Shown piece by piece: positions 33,760-44,650 of a stretch of DNA of 64,000 bases. The position numbers and the translations under genes are program-made. Position 1 is the stretch's first letter. Each line of letters begins with the position of its first letter. The notes under the pieces were generated by a model that saw only the letters and a program-made list of their open reading frames with translations, was not told the DNA's origin and searched no databases. Source of the stretch: Mycobacterium sp. GA-0227b (GTDB taxonomy: Bacteria > Actinomycetota > Actinomycetes > Mycobacteriales > Mycobacteriaceae); NCBI RefSeq assembly GCF_001499855.1, contig NZ_LQIK01000001.1, forward strand, positions 495,937-559,936. Direction: 5' to 3'.

Positions 33760-36700
33760 GGCAGCGCCCTGATCGGTCCGTTGCGGCTCCAGCCGAACAC
33801 TCGCGTCGTGCCCTGTTGGACAACCGCGTCCGGCGCCTGCGACTCGGGCACCACACGGTCGTAGCGCTCGATCGAGCCCCAGTCCCGGTACCAGTCGTCA
33901 CGCAGGTACGTGGGCACGGTCGACGTGCGCAGCAGCGCTTGGATGAACAGGAACGGACCGCCGTCCTCGGCGGACTGCCACTGATTCGAGGACACGACCA
34001 CCTGCTTGAGGTTCGGAAGGATCCGGTACTCCGGCAGTTCGGCGATGCCGAGATGTTCGGAGAACGGGCGCTGGCACGGGAAATTCGCCGCCGTGGCGAT
34101 GTCCATCAGCACGGGGGTCTGCGCACCGAGGAACTGCTGAGCGGTCTGCAACACCGGTACCCGCGGCGGGGTGAACGCGAACCACTGATCGGTGGACAGG
34201 TTCGGGTCGTCGGCCACGATGCGCGCGACGTTGGCCTCCGGCGGCGCCCAGGCAAGCGGGAATCGCAGGTTGCGCCAAGCCTTCTGGGGACCGGGCCCGA
34301 TGTCGATCGGCTGCACCTCGGCCAGCGGGAGGTAGCTGCCGTCGGGGCGGTGCACACCCCACTGCAACTTCAGGGACTGCCCGTAATTGAACGAGCCGTC
34401 CTCCTCGTAGAACCAGATGGCGCCCGCGGCCGCGACGGTGACCAACGGCCGATCGGGGGTTCGGGGTGGCAGTTGGTACCAGGCCGAAGTGACTTTGGCC
34501 GCAACGTTATTCTCGTCGTAACTGCCCATCACCGGCGTGCGTTCGGGGTCGAGACCGAATGGCAGGAAGACGTTCGAACCGTTCACCCCCACCGGGCCGT
34601 AGCCGCCGCCGGTCCCTGCCGCGAAACCGATGCCGATGTTCGGCTCGTTCGGCGAGCCGTCGGAGTTCACCGTGCCGGGGTTCGCGGTGATCGGCTCGGG
34701 CGGGTCCAGCGTGTCACTGACGCCGTTGGGCGTGAAACCGACCGGGTCCTCACCGCCGAGCGGACCGTACTCGCCGAAGCGCTGTCCCGGAACCGGTTGC
34801 AGCATACCGGCGTTCGTGTCCGCCTCGACGAGTACGTCGTCGGCCATCGCGCAGCTGGTGTCCGAGAGCCCCGACTTCAGGGCGGAGAGATTCGCCTTGG
34901 CGGTGGTGTAGACGGGATAGCGCTGTACGGCGCCCTTGGCCATCGAACCCACTTCGAGCACCACCATGATGGTCGCCACCACCAGCAGCGGCGTCGACGC
35001 GAGTACCCGGTTACGCCGGGTGTCGGCGACCTGCGTGTGCCCCGCGTAGTCCATCCGGAAGTGCAGCCATCCTGCGAGCAGGCCCGTCAGGATCGCCAGC
35101 GCGAGGAAGATGCCGGTCACCGGGACACCGGCGATCACCGGCTGCTTGTCGAACCACGGCACACCGTAGTTGCCGACGTAGAACCAACCGTTGATACCCG
35201 ATGTGGCCCAAGCCAATACGAACAGCAGCGCGGTGACGTACAGCGCGAGGTTACGTCGGCTGTGCAGACCGACCCGGGCGAACGCGAACGCGGTCACCGC
35301 GCCGAGCGCACCCGCCAGCCCGGCGAACACGCCGAACTGCACGGCCCACTTCGTCGGCGTGAACGTCAACAGGAGCAGGCCGATCGCCGTCGACCCGATC
35401 AACCGCCAGACCGGGCCGCGGGCCATGCCCGGGACGCCACCGCGCCGCAGCAACACCGCCAGCATCCCGAACAGGCAGAGCATCAGCACCAGCACCGCGA
35501 AGCGCCGGGTCAGCGACGAGTCGACGCTGTCCTCGACGGTGAGGAAGTAGTAGCGCAGGAACTCCTGGTACCAGGCGATGGTCGGGCCGACCACATATTT
35601 GATGCGCGCCGACTCGGCGACCGTCGCCAGGGTCTGGTCCCGGAACACCACCACGAAGATCAGGGCAAGCGCCGCCAGCAGCGCGGCCCATGCGGGCGCC
35701 TGGGGGTACCGCCCGCTTGCGGGGGATACGCCGTCGACCGGGCGCCGGGCGCGAACGGTGCGCACGATCGCGCGGGCCCCGACGACCAGCGGCGCGATCG
35801 CGATCAACCCCTGCGGGGCCAGCGTCACGCTGAACACGGCGACCACGATCGCCAGCGCGGCGGGCCACGTCCGCCGGGACGCGACCGCGTTCTCGACCAG
35901 CACCCACACCGCGACGGTGCCGAACGCGATCAGCGGTTCGGGCCGCAGGCCGTTGTTGAACGGCAACCAGGCCGCGAGGAACACCGCCCCCGCAGTCCAC
36001 ACGGCGACCTTGTTCACCGCCAGCCGGCGGCCGAGTCGGGGCAGCACGCACCGGCTGACGATCAGCCAGGCGCCGATCGCGGCCAGCGTCGCGGGCAGCC
36101 GCATCCACACGCTCGCGGTGCTGATCGTCGCGAAGGCTGCGAGCACCGACTGGTACCAGTCGAACGGCGCCTCGGTGGCGCCGAAGAAGCGGTAGTAGTT
36201 CGCGGTGTAACCGGCCTCGGCGGAGACGCGCGCAATTGTCAGGTTGTAGCCGTCGTCGGAGGACAAGGCGCCGATGACGTGCCACAGCAGCAGCGTGCCG
36301 ACGACGCCGGCGTCGGCCAGCCAGTGCCCGAGGCCGACCCGCCAGAACCGCCGCCAGGCCCCCCGCACGCGGCCGCGATGCCGACGGTCGAGCACCGCCA
36401 ACGCCACGATCGACGTGATGACGCTCGCCACCCCGAGCACCATCGCCGCGAGCTTGAGCGCGGTCGGCGAGCTGATGAACCGGGTGTCGACGTCGATGCG
36501 CGCCGACAGCCCATCCTGCGCCGCCACCTTCAGATCCGTGAAGACGCCGGCGACCTGCGGCTTCTCCTCGGGAGGCAGCGTTCCGGCGGCGCCTGGCAGC
36601 CCGACGAAGTCGGCGCCGACCTGCCCCGGATTCGCCCAGATGTGCAGCGTGCTGCACGCCCCGGATTCGACCGCAGGCCGCGGCGCGACCGCGGCGACGG

Positions 36701-37061
36701 AGTCACGGAAGGCCACCACCACGACGTCGGAGGTGGCACGCACGAACAACCCGTTGCGGCTGGCGTCGATACCTGCCGGCGGGACGGTCGACAACACCAG
36801 GCCGCCGGCCTCGGGCAGGGTGGCGACGGTCTGGCAGGGGATCGAGATGTCGAGGGCCTGCGGCGCGCCGGAGACCAGCGGCGCGGTGATGTCGGTGACG
36901 AAACCGTCGGGACCGGGCGCTTGTGGCCACAGGATCGTCGCGGTGGTTTGCTTCACCGGCAGCAGTGGGACCAGCCCGCACAGCAACACACCGGCGATGC
37001 CTGCGACGACGGCGATCAGTCGCGCGAACCGGTGGGTCCGCTGATCTTCGTCGCTTGGCAC
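33756..37061 (-). CDS. embA: Arabinosyltransferase EmbA
   Basis: 1101 residues from GTG 37061, chosen because it aligns with the M. tuberculosis start ([14 protein letters not shown]); upstream codons would add 18 residues. It has the Emb architecture: N-terminal domain, ~15 membrane segments, catalytic loop [15 protein letters not shown], and C-terminal sugar-binding domain ending PIRALP. Partner of EmbB. It follows embC by 148 bp, an intergenic stretch that in M. tuberculosis carries promoter mutations linked to ethambutol resistance. A TACCAT element 8 nt upstream of the GTG could drive a leaderless embAB transcript. Confidence 0.97.
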   Translation of the reverse strand: MPSDEDQRTHRFARLIAVVAGIAGVLLCGLVPLLPVKQTTATILWPQAPGPDGFVTDITAPLVSGAPQALDISIPCQTVATLPEAGGLVLSTVPPAGIDASRNGLFVRATSDVVVVAFRDSVAAVAPRPAVESGACSTLHIWANPGQVGADFVGLPGAAGTLPPEEKPQVAGVFTDLKVAAQDGLSARIDVDTRFISSPTALKLAAMVLGVASVITSIVALAVLDRRHRGRVRGAWRRFWRVGLGHWLADAGVVGTLLLWHVIGALSSDDGYNLTIARVSAEAGYTANYYRFFGATEAPFDWYQSVLAAFATISTASVWMRLPATLAAIGAWLIVSRCVLPRLGRRLAVNKVAVWTAGAVFLAAWLPFNNGLRPEPLIAFGTVAVWVLVENAVASRRTWPAALAIVVAVFSVTLAPQGLIAIAPLVVGARAIVRTVRARRPVDGVSPASGRYPQAPAWAALLAALALIFVVVFRDQTLATVAESARIKYVVGPTIAWYQEFLRYYFLTVEDSVDSSLTRRFAVLVLMLCLFGMLAVLLRRGGVPGMARGPVWRLIGSTAIGLLLLTFTPTKWAVQFGVFAGLAGALGAVTAFAFARVGLHSRRNLALYVTALLFVLAWATSGINGWFYVGNYGVPWFDKQPVIAGVPVTGIFLALAILTGLLAGWLHFRMDYAGHTQVADTRRNRVLASTPLLVVATIMVVLEVGSMAKGAVQRYPVYTTAKANLSALKSGLSDTSCAMADDVLVEADTNAGMLQPVPGQRFGEYGPLGGEDPVGFTPNGVSDTLDPPEPITANPGTVNSDGSPNEPNIGIGFAAGTGGGYGPVGVNGSNVFLPFGLDPERTPVMGSYDENNVAAKVTSAWYQLPPRTPDRPLVTVAAAGAIWFYEEDGSFNYGQSLKLQWGVHRPDGSYLPLAEVQPIDIGPGPQKAWRNLRFPLAWAPPEANVARIVADDPNLSTDQWFAFTPPRVPVLQTAQQFLGAQTPVLMDIATAANFPCQRPFSEHLGIAELPEYRILPNLKQVVVSSNQWQSAEDGGPFLFIQALLRTSTVPTYLRDDWYRDWGSIERYDRVVPESQAPDAVVQQGTTRVFGWSRNGPIRALP

Positions 37062-37069
37062 GAGGGTCG

Positions 37070-37075
37070 ATGGTA
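37070..37075 (-). promoter_or_regulatory. embA: -10 element TACCAT before embA
   Basis: TANNNT 8 nt before the GTG start of embA. In M. tuberculosis, resistance mutations at -12 and -16 upstream of embA fall in the same place, consistent with a promoter here. Confidence 0.45.
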
Positions 37076-37209
37076 GGCGACGACGATGTGTGCGCCGGTG
37101 ACGCGGGGCCGACACTATGAAATCGCGGCGGCCGCCCAGCCTCCTTGCGCCTTAATCGGTTGATCCCACGCACCAGGGGCATGCAATCAACCCGTCAGTG
37201 CCAAAGACC

Positions 37210-40200
37210 TCAGGAAAGACGCAGCGGGGCCGGGCTCCACAGCCCGCTGCGCGTCGCGGTGCCCAGGTCCAGCCGGGCCGGTTCGGCGTCCGGGTACCAC
37301 GGGGTGAGCTGCTGCAGCGAGCCCCAGTCCCGGAACCAGTCGTCCTCGAGGTAGGTCGGCACCGTCGTGGCGCGCACGAGTAGCTCGGTGATGCCGAGCG
37401 GCCCGCCGCCGAGATAGTCCATCACCGGGGAGTTGGCCTCGGCGCCGAACCGGTCGGGCAGGATCCGCCACTTGGGCACCTCGATGACGCCGTTCTCATG
37501 CCCGAACGGCCGCTGGCAGGGGAAGGCCAAACCGACCAGCCAGTCGAGCAGCACGGGGTCCTCGGACCCGACGACGTCCTGCAGCGTGCGCAGCGTCGGG
37601 ATCCGCGGCGGCGTCAACGCGATCCAGTGCTGCGGGTCGAGGTCGTCGTCGGTGGCCACCAGCCGGATCTGGGTGGCCTGCTGCGGAATCGCGGCCATCG
37701 GCGCCCGCAGGTTGCGCCACGCGGGTGCGGCGCCGACGTCGGCGAACCCGAGCGCGCCACCGGGCTCATCGTCGCGGGCCTGGGCGTCGGTGGCCCACTG
37801 CACGACGACCTCGCCCGGGTCGAAGCGGCCCGCCGCCGCGACGACCAGCAGCGGCCCGGCCTCGTCCCGCGACGGCAGGCGGTACCACGCCGAGCGCAAC
37901 TGCGCCGGCTGCTGTGTGCCCGGCCGCCAGCTGCCCATCACCGGTGTGCGGGCGGGGTCGAGGTCGTAGGGCAGCCGGGCCCGCGAGCCGTTGACGCCCG
38001 CCGCGGCGGTGGTGCCGCCTTCGGTGCCGCCGTTGCCGGCCTGGTCCTCGTCGGCGTCGGTGTCGGCGAAGTTGGTGGAGGTGCCTTCTCCGCTCATCGC
38101 TTCGTCGGCGGAGACGTCGGTGGGAATTCCGTTGGGGCCGAAGCCCTGTGCAGTCACGGCTCCGAGCGCCTCGCCGACCGGTGTGCCGACGGGGTTCAGC
38201 ATGCCGGCGTTCGGGTTCTCCTCGACGAGCACGTCCTCGGCCATCCCGCACGTCTTACCGGTGAGGGCTTCGAGGTTGGAGCGCCCGACGCTCCATGCCG
38301 GGTACTGGTCGACCATCGCCAACGTCAGCGAGACCACCTCGAACACCACCACCAGCCAGGTGGCAACGGCCAGGGGCGAGCGCACGATCCGCTGCCATCG
38401 ACGCGGTGGTCCCGGCGGCGACACGTCTCGCCCGGAGAAGTGGAACCACGCCGCGGCCAGCAGCGCCAGCACGGACAGCCCGAGCAGGATGGTGCTGAAG
38501 CCGAACTTCCACTCCGGCATCTGGTTCGACCACGGCACCCCGAAATTGGAGACGTACCACCAGCCGTTGACGGTGGCGAACGACAGCGCCATCGCGAACA
38601 GCACCGCCGCGGCGAACACCGATCGGTTGCGCCGCGAGCGCATCGCGGTCACGGTGACGGCGACCGCGGCCAACGCGCCCAGTGAACCGGCCAGCCCGGC
38701 GAACACGCCGAAGTGATGCGTCCACTTGGTGGGGGTGAACATCATCGCCAGGAACGAGATCACCGTGATGCCAATGATGCGGCGGCTCGGTCCCAGCGCA
38801 GTACCGGGAATCCTGAACTTGCGCAACGACATCGCCACTGATACCGCCAGCGCCAGCAGCAGCATGAGCACCGCGAACCGTCGCGCGACCGAACCGTCCG
38901 GGCTCAGCGTGAACAGCCGCTCGTAGCGGATGTGCTCGTCGAACCAGCTCAAGCTCGGCCCGACCGCGGACTTGAACGTGCTGGCCTGCAGTTCGGCGGC
39001 CAGCGTCTGGTCCCGGAAGATCAAGATGATCGTGACGGTGGCCGCGGCGAGAATCGGCGCCAGCAGGGCGAGATATCCGAATCGCGAGACATGCGCCGCG
39101 ACAATGGTTTTCAGCGGTCCGACGGCTACCAGCAGCGCGCCGACCGCCGCGATGCCGGTGGGGCCGGAGAACAGCGTGAGCGCGCCGATGATGACCGCGA
39201 TCGCGACCGGCAGCAGCCGGCTCGTGGCGACTCCGCGCTCGACCGAGCACCAGGTGAGCAGGATGCCGAGCGCGATGATCGGTTCGGGGCGCAGGCCGTT
39301 GTTCAGCGGCAGCCAGAACGCCAGGAACAGGCCCGCCGCCGTCCACGCCGCCGCGGGGGTGGACTTGACCGCGTGCCCCAGGCGCGGGATCACCTCGCGG
39401 CTGATCACCCACCAGCACGCCAGCGCCATCACCAGAGTCGGCAGCCGCATCCACACGCTGTGCGTGCTGACGTGCGCCCACAGCGCCAGCAGGTCGTAGT
39501 ACCACCCGAACGGCGCTTCGGGAGTGCCGAACCAGCGGTAGTAGTTGGCCATGTAGCCGGCCTGCTCGGACACCCGGGCCATGGTCAGGATGTAGCCGTC
39601 GTCGGCGGTGTTCGCGCCGACGAAGTGCCACCACACCAGCACCGCGGCGACGAGCCCGTCCAGTGGCCGCAGTGTCCACCATCGGGGCGGCAGGAACCGC
39701 TTGGCCCGACGGCCGTCTGCGGTGTCCAGCATGTGCAGCGCGGCCAACGCAATTACGGTCATCGCCACCCCTACGACCATCGCGAGCGTTTTGAGCAGGG
39801 TGGGTGATGTGCTGTACCGGGAGTCGAGGGTCGCGGAGAACTCCAGTCCCGGCGGCGCCGGACCACTCAGGTCGGTGAAGACCCCGACGATCTGCGGCCG
39901 GAAGTCGTAGCCGCCGCGCTCGCCGCGCAGCGGTTCCCCGGGATCCCGATCGTCGGCACCTTGTACGAGGCCGACGAACTCGCCGGTCACCTTGTCGGCA
40001 TGCGCAGTGAAGGTCAGCCGCTCGCACTGCGGGCTGAGCACCTGATCCAGCGGGGCGCTGACCACCGGGGTGTTGCGCACGATCACCAGCAGGTCGTTGT
40101 TGACCCGCTCGATGAGCAGTCCGCGGTCGACGGCCTTGGGCGCCTGTTTGGGCACCGTCGACAGCAGCACCGTGCGACCGCGGTTCTCCGGCCGGGCCAG

Positions 40201-40434
40201 AGGAGCCGCCGCGCGGCACGGCACGCTGATCTGCAGGTCGGTCGCGACGTAGCCGATGAGCGGGGCGTTCACACTCTGCAGCACGCCGTTCTGCGGCCAG
40301 TTCAGCTCAGCGGTCGTCTGTGTGACCGGCAACAACGGGGTCGCGATCGCGAGCAGGGCGCCGAGCAACCCGGCGACGATGGCAATCAGCCGCACGGTCC
40401 GATGGTTGGACCCGACCCCGGCTTCACCGACCAC
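37210..40434 (-). CDS. embC: Arabinosyltransferase EmbC
   Basis: 1074 residues from GTG 40434, 11 bp after the aftA stop; the long upstream open frame is the shadow of aftA. Emb family with catalytic loop NTADDGYILTMARVS and C-terminus ATRSGLWSPAPLRLS, nearly identical to the M. smegmatis protein. EmbC builds the arabinan of lipoarabinomannan, using DPA. An acidic, Gly/Thr-rich stretch (GEGTSTNFADTDADED) in the C-terminal domain is a variable surface loop. Gene order embC-embA-embB downstream of aftA is conserved in mycobacteria. Confidence 0.97.
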   Translation of the reverse strand: MVGEAGVGSNHRTVRLIAIVAGLLGALLAIATPLLPVTQTTAELNWPQNGVLQSVNAPLIGYVATDLQISVPCRAAAPLARPENRGRTVLLSTVPKQAPKAVDRGLLIERVNNDLLVIVRNTPVVSAPLDQVLSPQCERLTFTAHADKVTGEFVGLVQGADDRDPGEPLRGERGGYDFRPQIVGVFTDLSGPAPPGLEFSATLDSRYSTSPTLLKTLAMVVGVAMTVIALAALHMLDTADGRRAKRFLPPRWWTLRPLDGLVAAVLVWWHFVGANTADDGYILTMARVSEQAGYMANYYRWFGTPEAPFGWYYDLLALWAHVSTHSVWMRLPTLVMALACWWVISREVIPRLGHAVKSTPAAAWTAAGLFLAFWLPLNNGLRPEPIIALGILLTWCSVERGVATSRLLPVAIAVIIGALTLFSGPTGIAAVGALLVAVGPLKTIVAAHVSRFGYLALLAPILAAATVTIILIFRDQTLAAELQASTFKSAVGPSLSWFDEHIRYERLFTLSPDGSVARRFAVLMLLLALAVSVAMSLRKFRIPGTALGPSRRIIGITVISFLAMMFTPTKWTHHFGVFAGLAGSLGALAAVAVTVTAMRSRRNRSVFAAAVLFAMALSFATVNGWWYVSNFGVPWSNQMPEWKFGFSTILLGLSVLALLAAAWFHFSGRDVSPPGPPRRWQRIVRSPLAVATWLVVVFEVVSLTLAMVDQYPAWSVGRSNLEALTGKTCGMAEDVLVEENPNAGMLNPVGTPVGEALGAVTAQGFGPNGIPTDVSADEAMSGEGTSTNFADTDADEDQAGNGGTEGGTTAAAGVNGSRARLPYDLDPARTPVMGSWRPGTQQPAQLRSAWYRLPSRDEAGPLLVVAAAGRFDPGEVVVQWATDAQARDDEPGGALGFADVGAAPAWRNLRAPMAAIPQQATQIRLVATDDDLDPQHWIALTPPRIPTLRTLQDVVGSEDPVLLDWLVGLAFPCQRPFGHENGVIEVPKWRILPDRFGAEANSPVMDYLGGGPLGITELLVRATTVPTYLEDDWFRDWGSLQQLTPWYPDAEPARLDLGTATRSGLWSPAPLRLS

Positions 40435-40445
40435 GGGGTTCGATC

Positions 40446-42356
40446 CTAATTGGGCTGCCGAATCGCCAGCACGAACGGGCCGATGGTGGACACCTCGAAG
40501 CGCGGGTCGTCGAACAGGGCCTCGTCGAGTGCGACGTGATAGCGGCGCACGTTCGGCTGGTTGGGATAGACGTCCGACGCCAGCCGCAGCGTGTAGGTGT
40601 CGTCGGCGCCGCGGCGCATCAGAAACACCGTCGGCGGCTGCCACGGCAGCGTGTCGAGCGCCTCGATGAACTGGTCGGCGTCGGTCAGCGTCGCCCAGCC
40701 CTCGATGGCTTCGGCCCGCTTTTCGAACTGCGCCAGCGGGTTCGCGTAGTGCGACGTCAGCCCCTGGAAGCCGTAGTAGGGGTAGTACGACAGAAAGCTG
40801 TAGTCCGCGGTCAGCACGACGGTCTCGTCGCGCGGCCGGCCGGTCACCTCGGCGATCTTGGCGTCGATCTCGCGGTAGTAGCGCTCGGCGCCGGGCGGTC
40901 GCCGGTCGGCGCGCTGACCGTAGCCGTCGGTGTCGGTGTAGGCGACGATGATGTCGGAGCGCAGCACGTCGGGGATGTCCTGGCTGAACGTGACCGCGCC
41001 GAGTGCGCCCAGCGTGGCCGCCACCGCGATGACCCGCTTCGCGTTCTCTCGCCGCACCCGCGCCGCGACCGCGCGCGTGACATCGATGAAGCCGAACGCG
41101 CCGGCCGCGGTCAGCAGCACGGTCAGCGTCGGGTTCAGCCGGAACGACAACAACGTCGTGCCCGCCAGCGTGGTCAGCATCGACAGCAGTGACCAGGCGT
41201 AGACGGCCAGCACCGCGATCGCGAGCGCGCCGGCCCGCGTCGATGACCGGGCGCGCCACACCAACCACAGCGTGCCGAGCATGCACAGCGCCCCGAGCAG
41301 CGTGAAGTGCAGCATCGGAAACTCGAGTTGCGCACCGTCGGTCGGCAGGTAGTGCTGTGCGGTGCCGGAATCGGCGGGCTCACCGGTGATCGCGGCCAGC
41401 AGCCACGGGCCCAGGCCGATCAGCCACATGGCACCGGAGATGACCGCGATGACCGCCAGCCGCAGCAGCGGGTCGACGCGCCTCACCCTGATGTCGCCGC
41501 CGGCGCGGCTCCAGCGAGCGACGGTCACCACCACTGCCATGATCGCCAACGTGAACGCGGCATAGGCGAACAGCAGCGTGTACGACAGTGCCGCCGCGCC
41601 GAGGAACAATCCGGTGCCGATGACCGCGGCCCATCCGGCTCGCGTCCTCCCGCCCGCCACCCCGTGCGGCCCGCCTCCGCGCAGTCCCGACCAGGCCAGC
41701 ACGAACACCGGCGGCAACAGCACGGTGATGATCGCGGCGTACGGCTCGGCCGGCGAGTACGCGAGCGTGGCGGCGGCGGTGGCGGTCGTGACGACGAGTG
41801 CGTACTCGAACCGGATCATGGCCGCCCACAACACGAACGCCGCCACGACCGCGACGGTGATCGAGATGATCGCCCACGGTTTGAACATCTCCCATGCGGG
41901 CGTTCCGGTCAGCGCGGCGAGGCGCCCGCCGATCCAGAACCAGCCCGGCGGATAGAACGGCGGCAGCCCGATGTAGGTCATATCGCGCAGCGCGGCGGTG
42001 TCGGTCAGCCGGGTCAGATACTCGGTGCGGAACGCCTGGTCGACGGAGATGCCGTGCAGATAGAGCCGGGTGGCTCCCAGCGGCATCGCCAGCGTCACAA
42101 CGGAGAACGCGGACAGGAACAGCGTCGCGGCGCCCTTGGCGAGCAGGCGACGCCCGCGCCGCCACCCCCAGCCGCACGCCAACAGCCCAGCCAGGCAGGC
42201 GAATTGGCCGACGGTTGTCAGCGCGTGCAGCTGATTCGACGAGTTGTAGGCGGGCCACTCCACCCGCGCGATCGCGGCAAGGGAGACCACCGCCACGACG
42301 ACCGCAACCGCAGCCGCCGCCGCCATCTGGCCCAGGACGGCCAGCGTGCCGCGCAT
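40446..42356 (-). CDS. aftA: Arabinofuranosyltransferase AftA
   Basis: 636 residues from ATG 42356, one base overlapping the dprE2 stop (TGATG). A GT-C membrane protein with ~11-13 hydrophobic segments, a first-loop acidic site, and a C-terminal periplasmic domain. It adds the first arabinose to the galactan, priming arabinan synthesis. The longer upstream start (42437) would lie inside dprE2 and is unlikely. Confidence 0.96.
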   Translation of the reverse strand: MRGTLAVLGQMAAAAAVAVVVAVVSLAAIARVEWPAYNSSNQLHALTTVGQFACLAGLLACGWGWRRGRRLLAKGAATLFLSAFSVVTLAMPLGATRLYLHGISVDQAFRTEYLTRLTDTAALRDMTYIGLPPFYPPGWFWIGGRLAALTGTPAWEMFKPWAIISITVAVVAAFVLWAAMIRFEYALVVTTATAAATLAYSPAEPYAAIITVLLPPVFVLAWSGLRGGGPHGVAGGRTRAGWAAVIGTGLFLGAAALSYTLLFAYAAFTLAIMAVVVTVARWSRAGGDIRVRRVDPLLRLAVIAVISGAMWLIGLGPWLLAAITGEPADSGTAQHYLPTDGAQLEFPMLHFTLLGALCMLGTLWLVWRARSSTRAGALAIAVLAVYAWSLLSMLTTLAGTTLLSFRLNPTLTVLLTAAGAFGFIDVTRAVAARVRRENAKRVIAVAATLGALGAVTFSQDIPDVLRSDIIVAYTDTDGYGQRADRRPPGAERYYREIDAKIAEVTGRPRDETVVLTADYSFLSYYPYYGFQGLTSHYANPLAQFEKRAEAIEGWATLTDADQFIEALDTLPWQPPTVFLMRRGADDTYTLRLASDVYPNQPNVRRYHVALDEALFDDPRFEVSTIGPFVLAIRQPN

Positions 42357-43138
42357 CAGATGGGAAGCTTGCGGAAGATCGGCCGTGGGATGTGTCGCAA
42401 CACCATCATCACGTACCTGAACGCTCCCGGCGCCCATACCAGTTCCTTGCCCTTGGCTGCTGCCGTGACCGCCAGCTCGGCGACGTCCTCCTTGTCGACG
42501 GTGAACGGCGCCTCCTTCGTGCCGGTCGCCTTCCAGTGCTCGACGGTGGTCGTGGTGCGGACCTGCCCGGGCCTGATGACCAGCACTCGAACGCCGTGCT
42601 CCCGCAACGCTTCTCCCAGCCCGAGGTAGAAGCCGTCCAGGCCGGCCTTGGTGGAGCCGTACACGAAGTTGGACCGCCGCACCCGCTCACCGGCCGCCGA
42701 GCTCATCGCGATGATCTGGCCGAAGCCCTGGTCGCGCATCTTCTCGCCGAGCAGCACGCCGACCGAAACCGCTGCGGTGTAATTGATCTCGGCGATCTGC
42801 ACGGCCTTGCGCTGGTCCTGCCACAACTCCTCGGCATTGCCGAGCAGGCCGAACGCCACGATCGCCACATCGACATCACCGTCGGCGAACGCCGCATCGA
42901 TAACGGCCGGGTGGCCGGCGGTGTCGGTGCCGTCGAAGTCGATCCACTCGACCGATTTCGCGCCTGCCGCCTTCATCGCCGCGATGGCGTTGTCCTTGCG
43001 CGGGTGGTCGGGCAGGTCCGCCAAGACGATCCGGGCGTGGGCGTTGCGCAAGTAGCGCTCGCAGATCGCCAGCCCGATCTCGGACGTACCGCCGAGCAGC
43101 AGGATCGTTTGGGGGTTACCAACGGCATCAAGAACCAT
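42356..43138 (-). CDS. dprE2: Decaprenylphosphoryl-2-keto-ribose reductase DprE2
   Basis: 260 residues from ATG 43138 ([22 protein letters not shown]), identical in start to Rv3791. An NADH-dependent short-chain dehydrogenase: nucleotide motif [12 protein letters not shown], catalytic Tyr/Lys in [12 protein letters not shown] with the Ser of AMSSAAG. It reduces the 2-keto intermediate from DprE1 to decaprenylphosphoryl-arabinose. The dprE1 stop and this start share one base (TAATG). C-terminal hydrophobic region is consistent with membrane association. Confidence 0.97.
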   Translation of the reverse strand: MVLDAVGNPQTILLLGGTSEIGLAICERYLRNAHARIVLADLPDHPRKDNAIAAMKAAGAKSVEWIDFDGTDTAGHPAVIDAAFADGDVDVAIVAFGLLGNAEELWQDQRKAVQIAEINYTAAVSVGVLLGEKMRDQGFGQIIAMSSAAGERVRRSNFVYGSTKAGLDGFYLGLGEALREHGVRVLVIRPGQVRTTTTVEHWKATGTKEAPFTVDKEDVAELAVTAAAKGKELVWAPGAFRYVMMVLRHIPRPIFRKLPI

Positions 43139-44538
43139 TACAAGAGCTCCAAGCGTCGGGCCATATCGGATGCGAAGACGCCGTTCGGGTCGGCCTTGCG
43201 GCGCACGGCGATCCACTCATCGATACGGGGATACATCTTGTGGAACCGTTCGGCGCTGACGCGGGAATCCTTCGCCGTGTACACCCGGCCACCGAACTCC
43301 ATGACCCGTTCGTCGAGTTCGTTGAGGAATTCGTTGACGCCGGCCTTGTTCGGGAAGTCCATCGCGACGTTCCAGCCGGCCATCGGAAAGCTCAGTGGCG
43401 CGCGGTTCCCGGGACCGAACAGCTTGAACACGTTCAGTGCAGAGTAGTGGCCGCGGGTCTGGATCCAGCGGATGATGGCCTTGAACTCCTCGAGCGCGTC
43501 GGGCGGCACCAGGAACTGGTGCTGTGCGAAACCCGCTGGGCCGTAAGCGTTGTTCCACCCGCTGACCAGGTCGAGCATGTGGTAGAACTGCGACAGATTC
43601 ATGATCTTGCCGCTGTAGGTACCGCCGAGCCGGTAGTACACCTCGCCGATCGCCATGAACGACAGCTTGTTCATCGCGCTGACCGGAAACACGTCGGGCA
43701 CCGTCAGCAGTTGCGGCGCATCGAATTTCAGCGGGTTCTTGGCCAGTTTCGGTGGCAGCTGGTCCAGCGTCGCGAGGCTGCCGCGGCTGATCGACGCGCG
43801 GCCGAGCTTCGGCGGCGGGCTGATGAGATCGAACCAGGCGCTGGAGTAGGTGTAGCGGTCTTCGCTGCCGTCCAGGTGCACGGCGATGGTCTCGTCGAGG
43901 TCCTTGGTGGCCACCCCGTCGGCGATGAAGTATGCGGTCTCGGTGCGGGTCATCGCGATACGGGCGCGCACCACGATGCCGGTGAGGCCGTTGCCGCCGA
44001 CGGTGGCCCAGAACAGCTCGCTGTCCGGCCCGTCGGGCGTCACGGCGCGCACCTCGCCGTCGGCCATCAGCAGGTCCATCGACAACACGTGGTTGCCGAA
44101 GCTGCCCGCGCTGTGGTGGTTCTTACCGTGGATGTCGGAGGCGATGGCTCCGCCGACGGTGACCTGGCGGGTGCCCGGCAGCACCGGAACCCACAACCCG
44201 AACGGCAGCGCGGCCTTCATCAGCTGATCCAGGCTGACGCCCGCGTCCACGTCGGCGACGGCGGTGTCGGCGCTCATCGAGTGGATCTTGTTCAGCGCGG
44301 TCATGTCGACGACGAGCCCACCGCCGTTGCACGCCTGGTCGCCATAAGACCGGCCGAGCCCACGGGCGAGCACACCACGACGCAGGAACGACGGACTCGT
44401 CGCGGCGGGGTCGGCGGCTTCGCGCACGGCGCGGGCGATCACCTCGACGTCGGGGGTGCGCAGCACCTGGGCGACCGACGGTGCAGTGCGCCCGAAGCCG
44501 GTCAGGGCACGCGAAGTCGTCGGCAGGTTCTCGGACAT
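43138..44538 (-). CDS. dprE1: Decaprenylphosphoryl-ribose 2'-oxidase DprE1 (Ala at the benzothiazinone-target Cys position)
   Basis: 466 residues from ATG 44538. FAD-dependent oxidoreductase of the vanillyl-alcohol-oxidase type: [38 protein letters not shown] and the C-terminal LYTAKDSR-like region are conserved. It oxidises the ribose 2'-OH of DPR to the keto form. At residue 392 the codon is GCG (Ala) in GWNVAMDFP; in M. tuberculosis this position is Cys387 (GWNICVDFP), which benzothiazinones modify covalently. Ala here is known in some naturally resistant species. Leaderless promoter candidate TACCCT at 44546-44551. Confidence 0.97.
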   Translation of the reverse strand: MSENLPTTSRALTGFGRTAPSVAQVLRTPDVEVIARAVREAADPAATSPSFLRRGVLARGLGRSYGDQACNGGGLVVDMTALNKIHSMSADTAVADVDAGVSLDQLMKAALPFGLWVPVLPGTRQVTVGGAIASDIHGKNHHSAGSFGNHVLSMDLLMADGEVRAVTPDGPDSELFWATVGGNGLTGIVVRARIAMTRTETAYFIADGVATKDLDETIAVHLDGSEDRYTYSSAWFDLISPPPKLGRASISRGSLATLDQLPPKLAKNPLKFDAPQLLTVPDVFPVSAMNKLSFMAIGEVYYRLGGTYSGKIMNLSQFYHMLDLVSGWNNAYGPAGFAQHQFLVPPDALEEFKAIIRWIQTRGHYSALNVFKLFGPGNRAPLSFPMAGWNVAMDFPNKAGVNEFLNELDERVMEFGGRVYTAKDSRVSAERFHKMYPRIDEWIAVRRKADPNGVFASDMARRLELL

Positions 44539-44545
44539 CGTGACG

Positions 44546-44551
44546 AGGGTA
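44546..44551 (-). promoter_or_regulatory. dprE1: -10 element TACCCT before dprE1
   Basis: TANNNT 7 nt before ATG 44538; with no ribosome site, leaderless expression of the arabinan operon is likely. Confidence 0.5.
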
Positions 44552-44615
44552 CCGTGCGGCGCGTCGCGTCCCGGAGAGCCGGAAATTGGTGCGCGGACCA
44601 GGTGTGGCGGTGAGT

Positions 44616-44621
44616 TAGCGT
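44616..44621 (+). promoter_or_regulatory. -10 element TAGCGT before DUF1023 cassette
   Basis: 29 nt before ATG 44651, giving a ~22-nt leader with a TTAGGGG-like ribosome site; a normal leadered start. Confidence 0.4.
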
Positions 44622-44650
44622 GGTCAGGCGACTGTTAGGGGTCACCGCCG

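Noticed and set aside
33816..37076. A 1086-codon open frame on the plus strand, opposite embA
   Set aside because: It is antisense to embA, very rich in Arg, and results from the high GC content and codon bias of the real gene. Similar long shadows lie opposite plsC, aftB, pks13 and others.
30475..40434. embA/B/C as a recent duplication or repeat
   Set aside because: They are the ancient, diverged paralogues found in all mycobacteria; no high DNA identity is seen.
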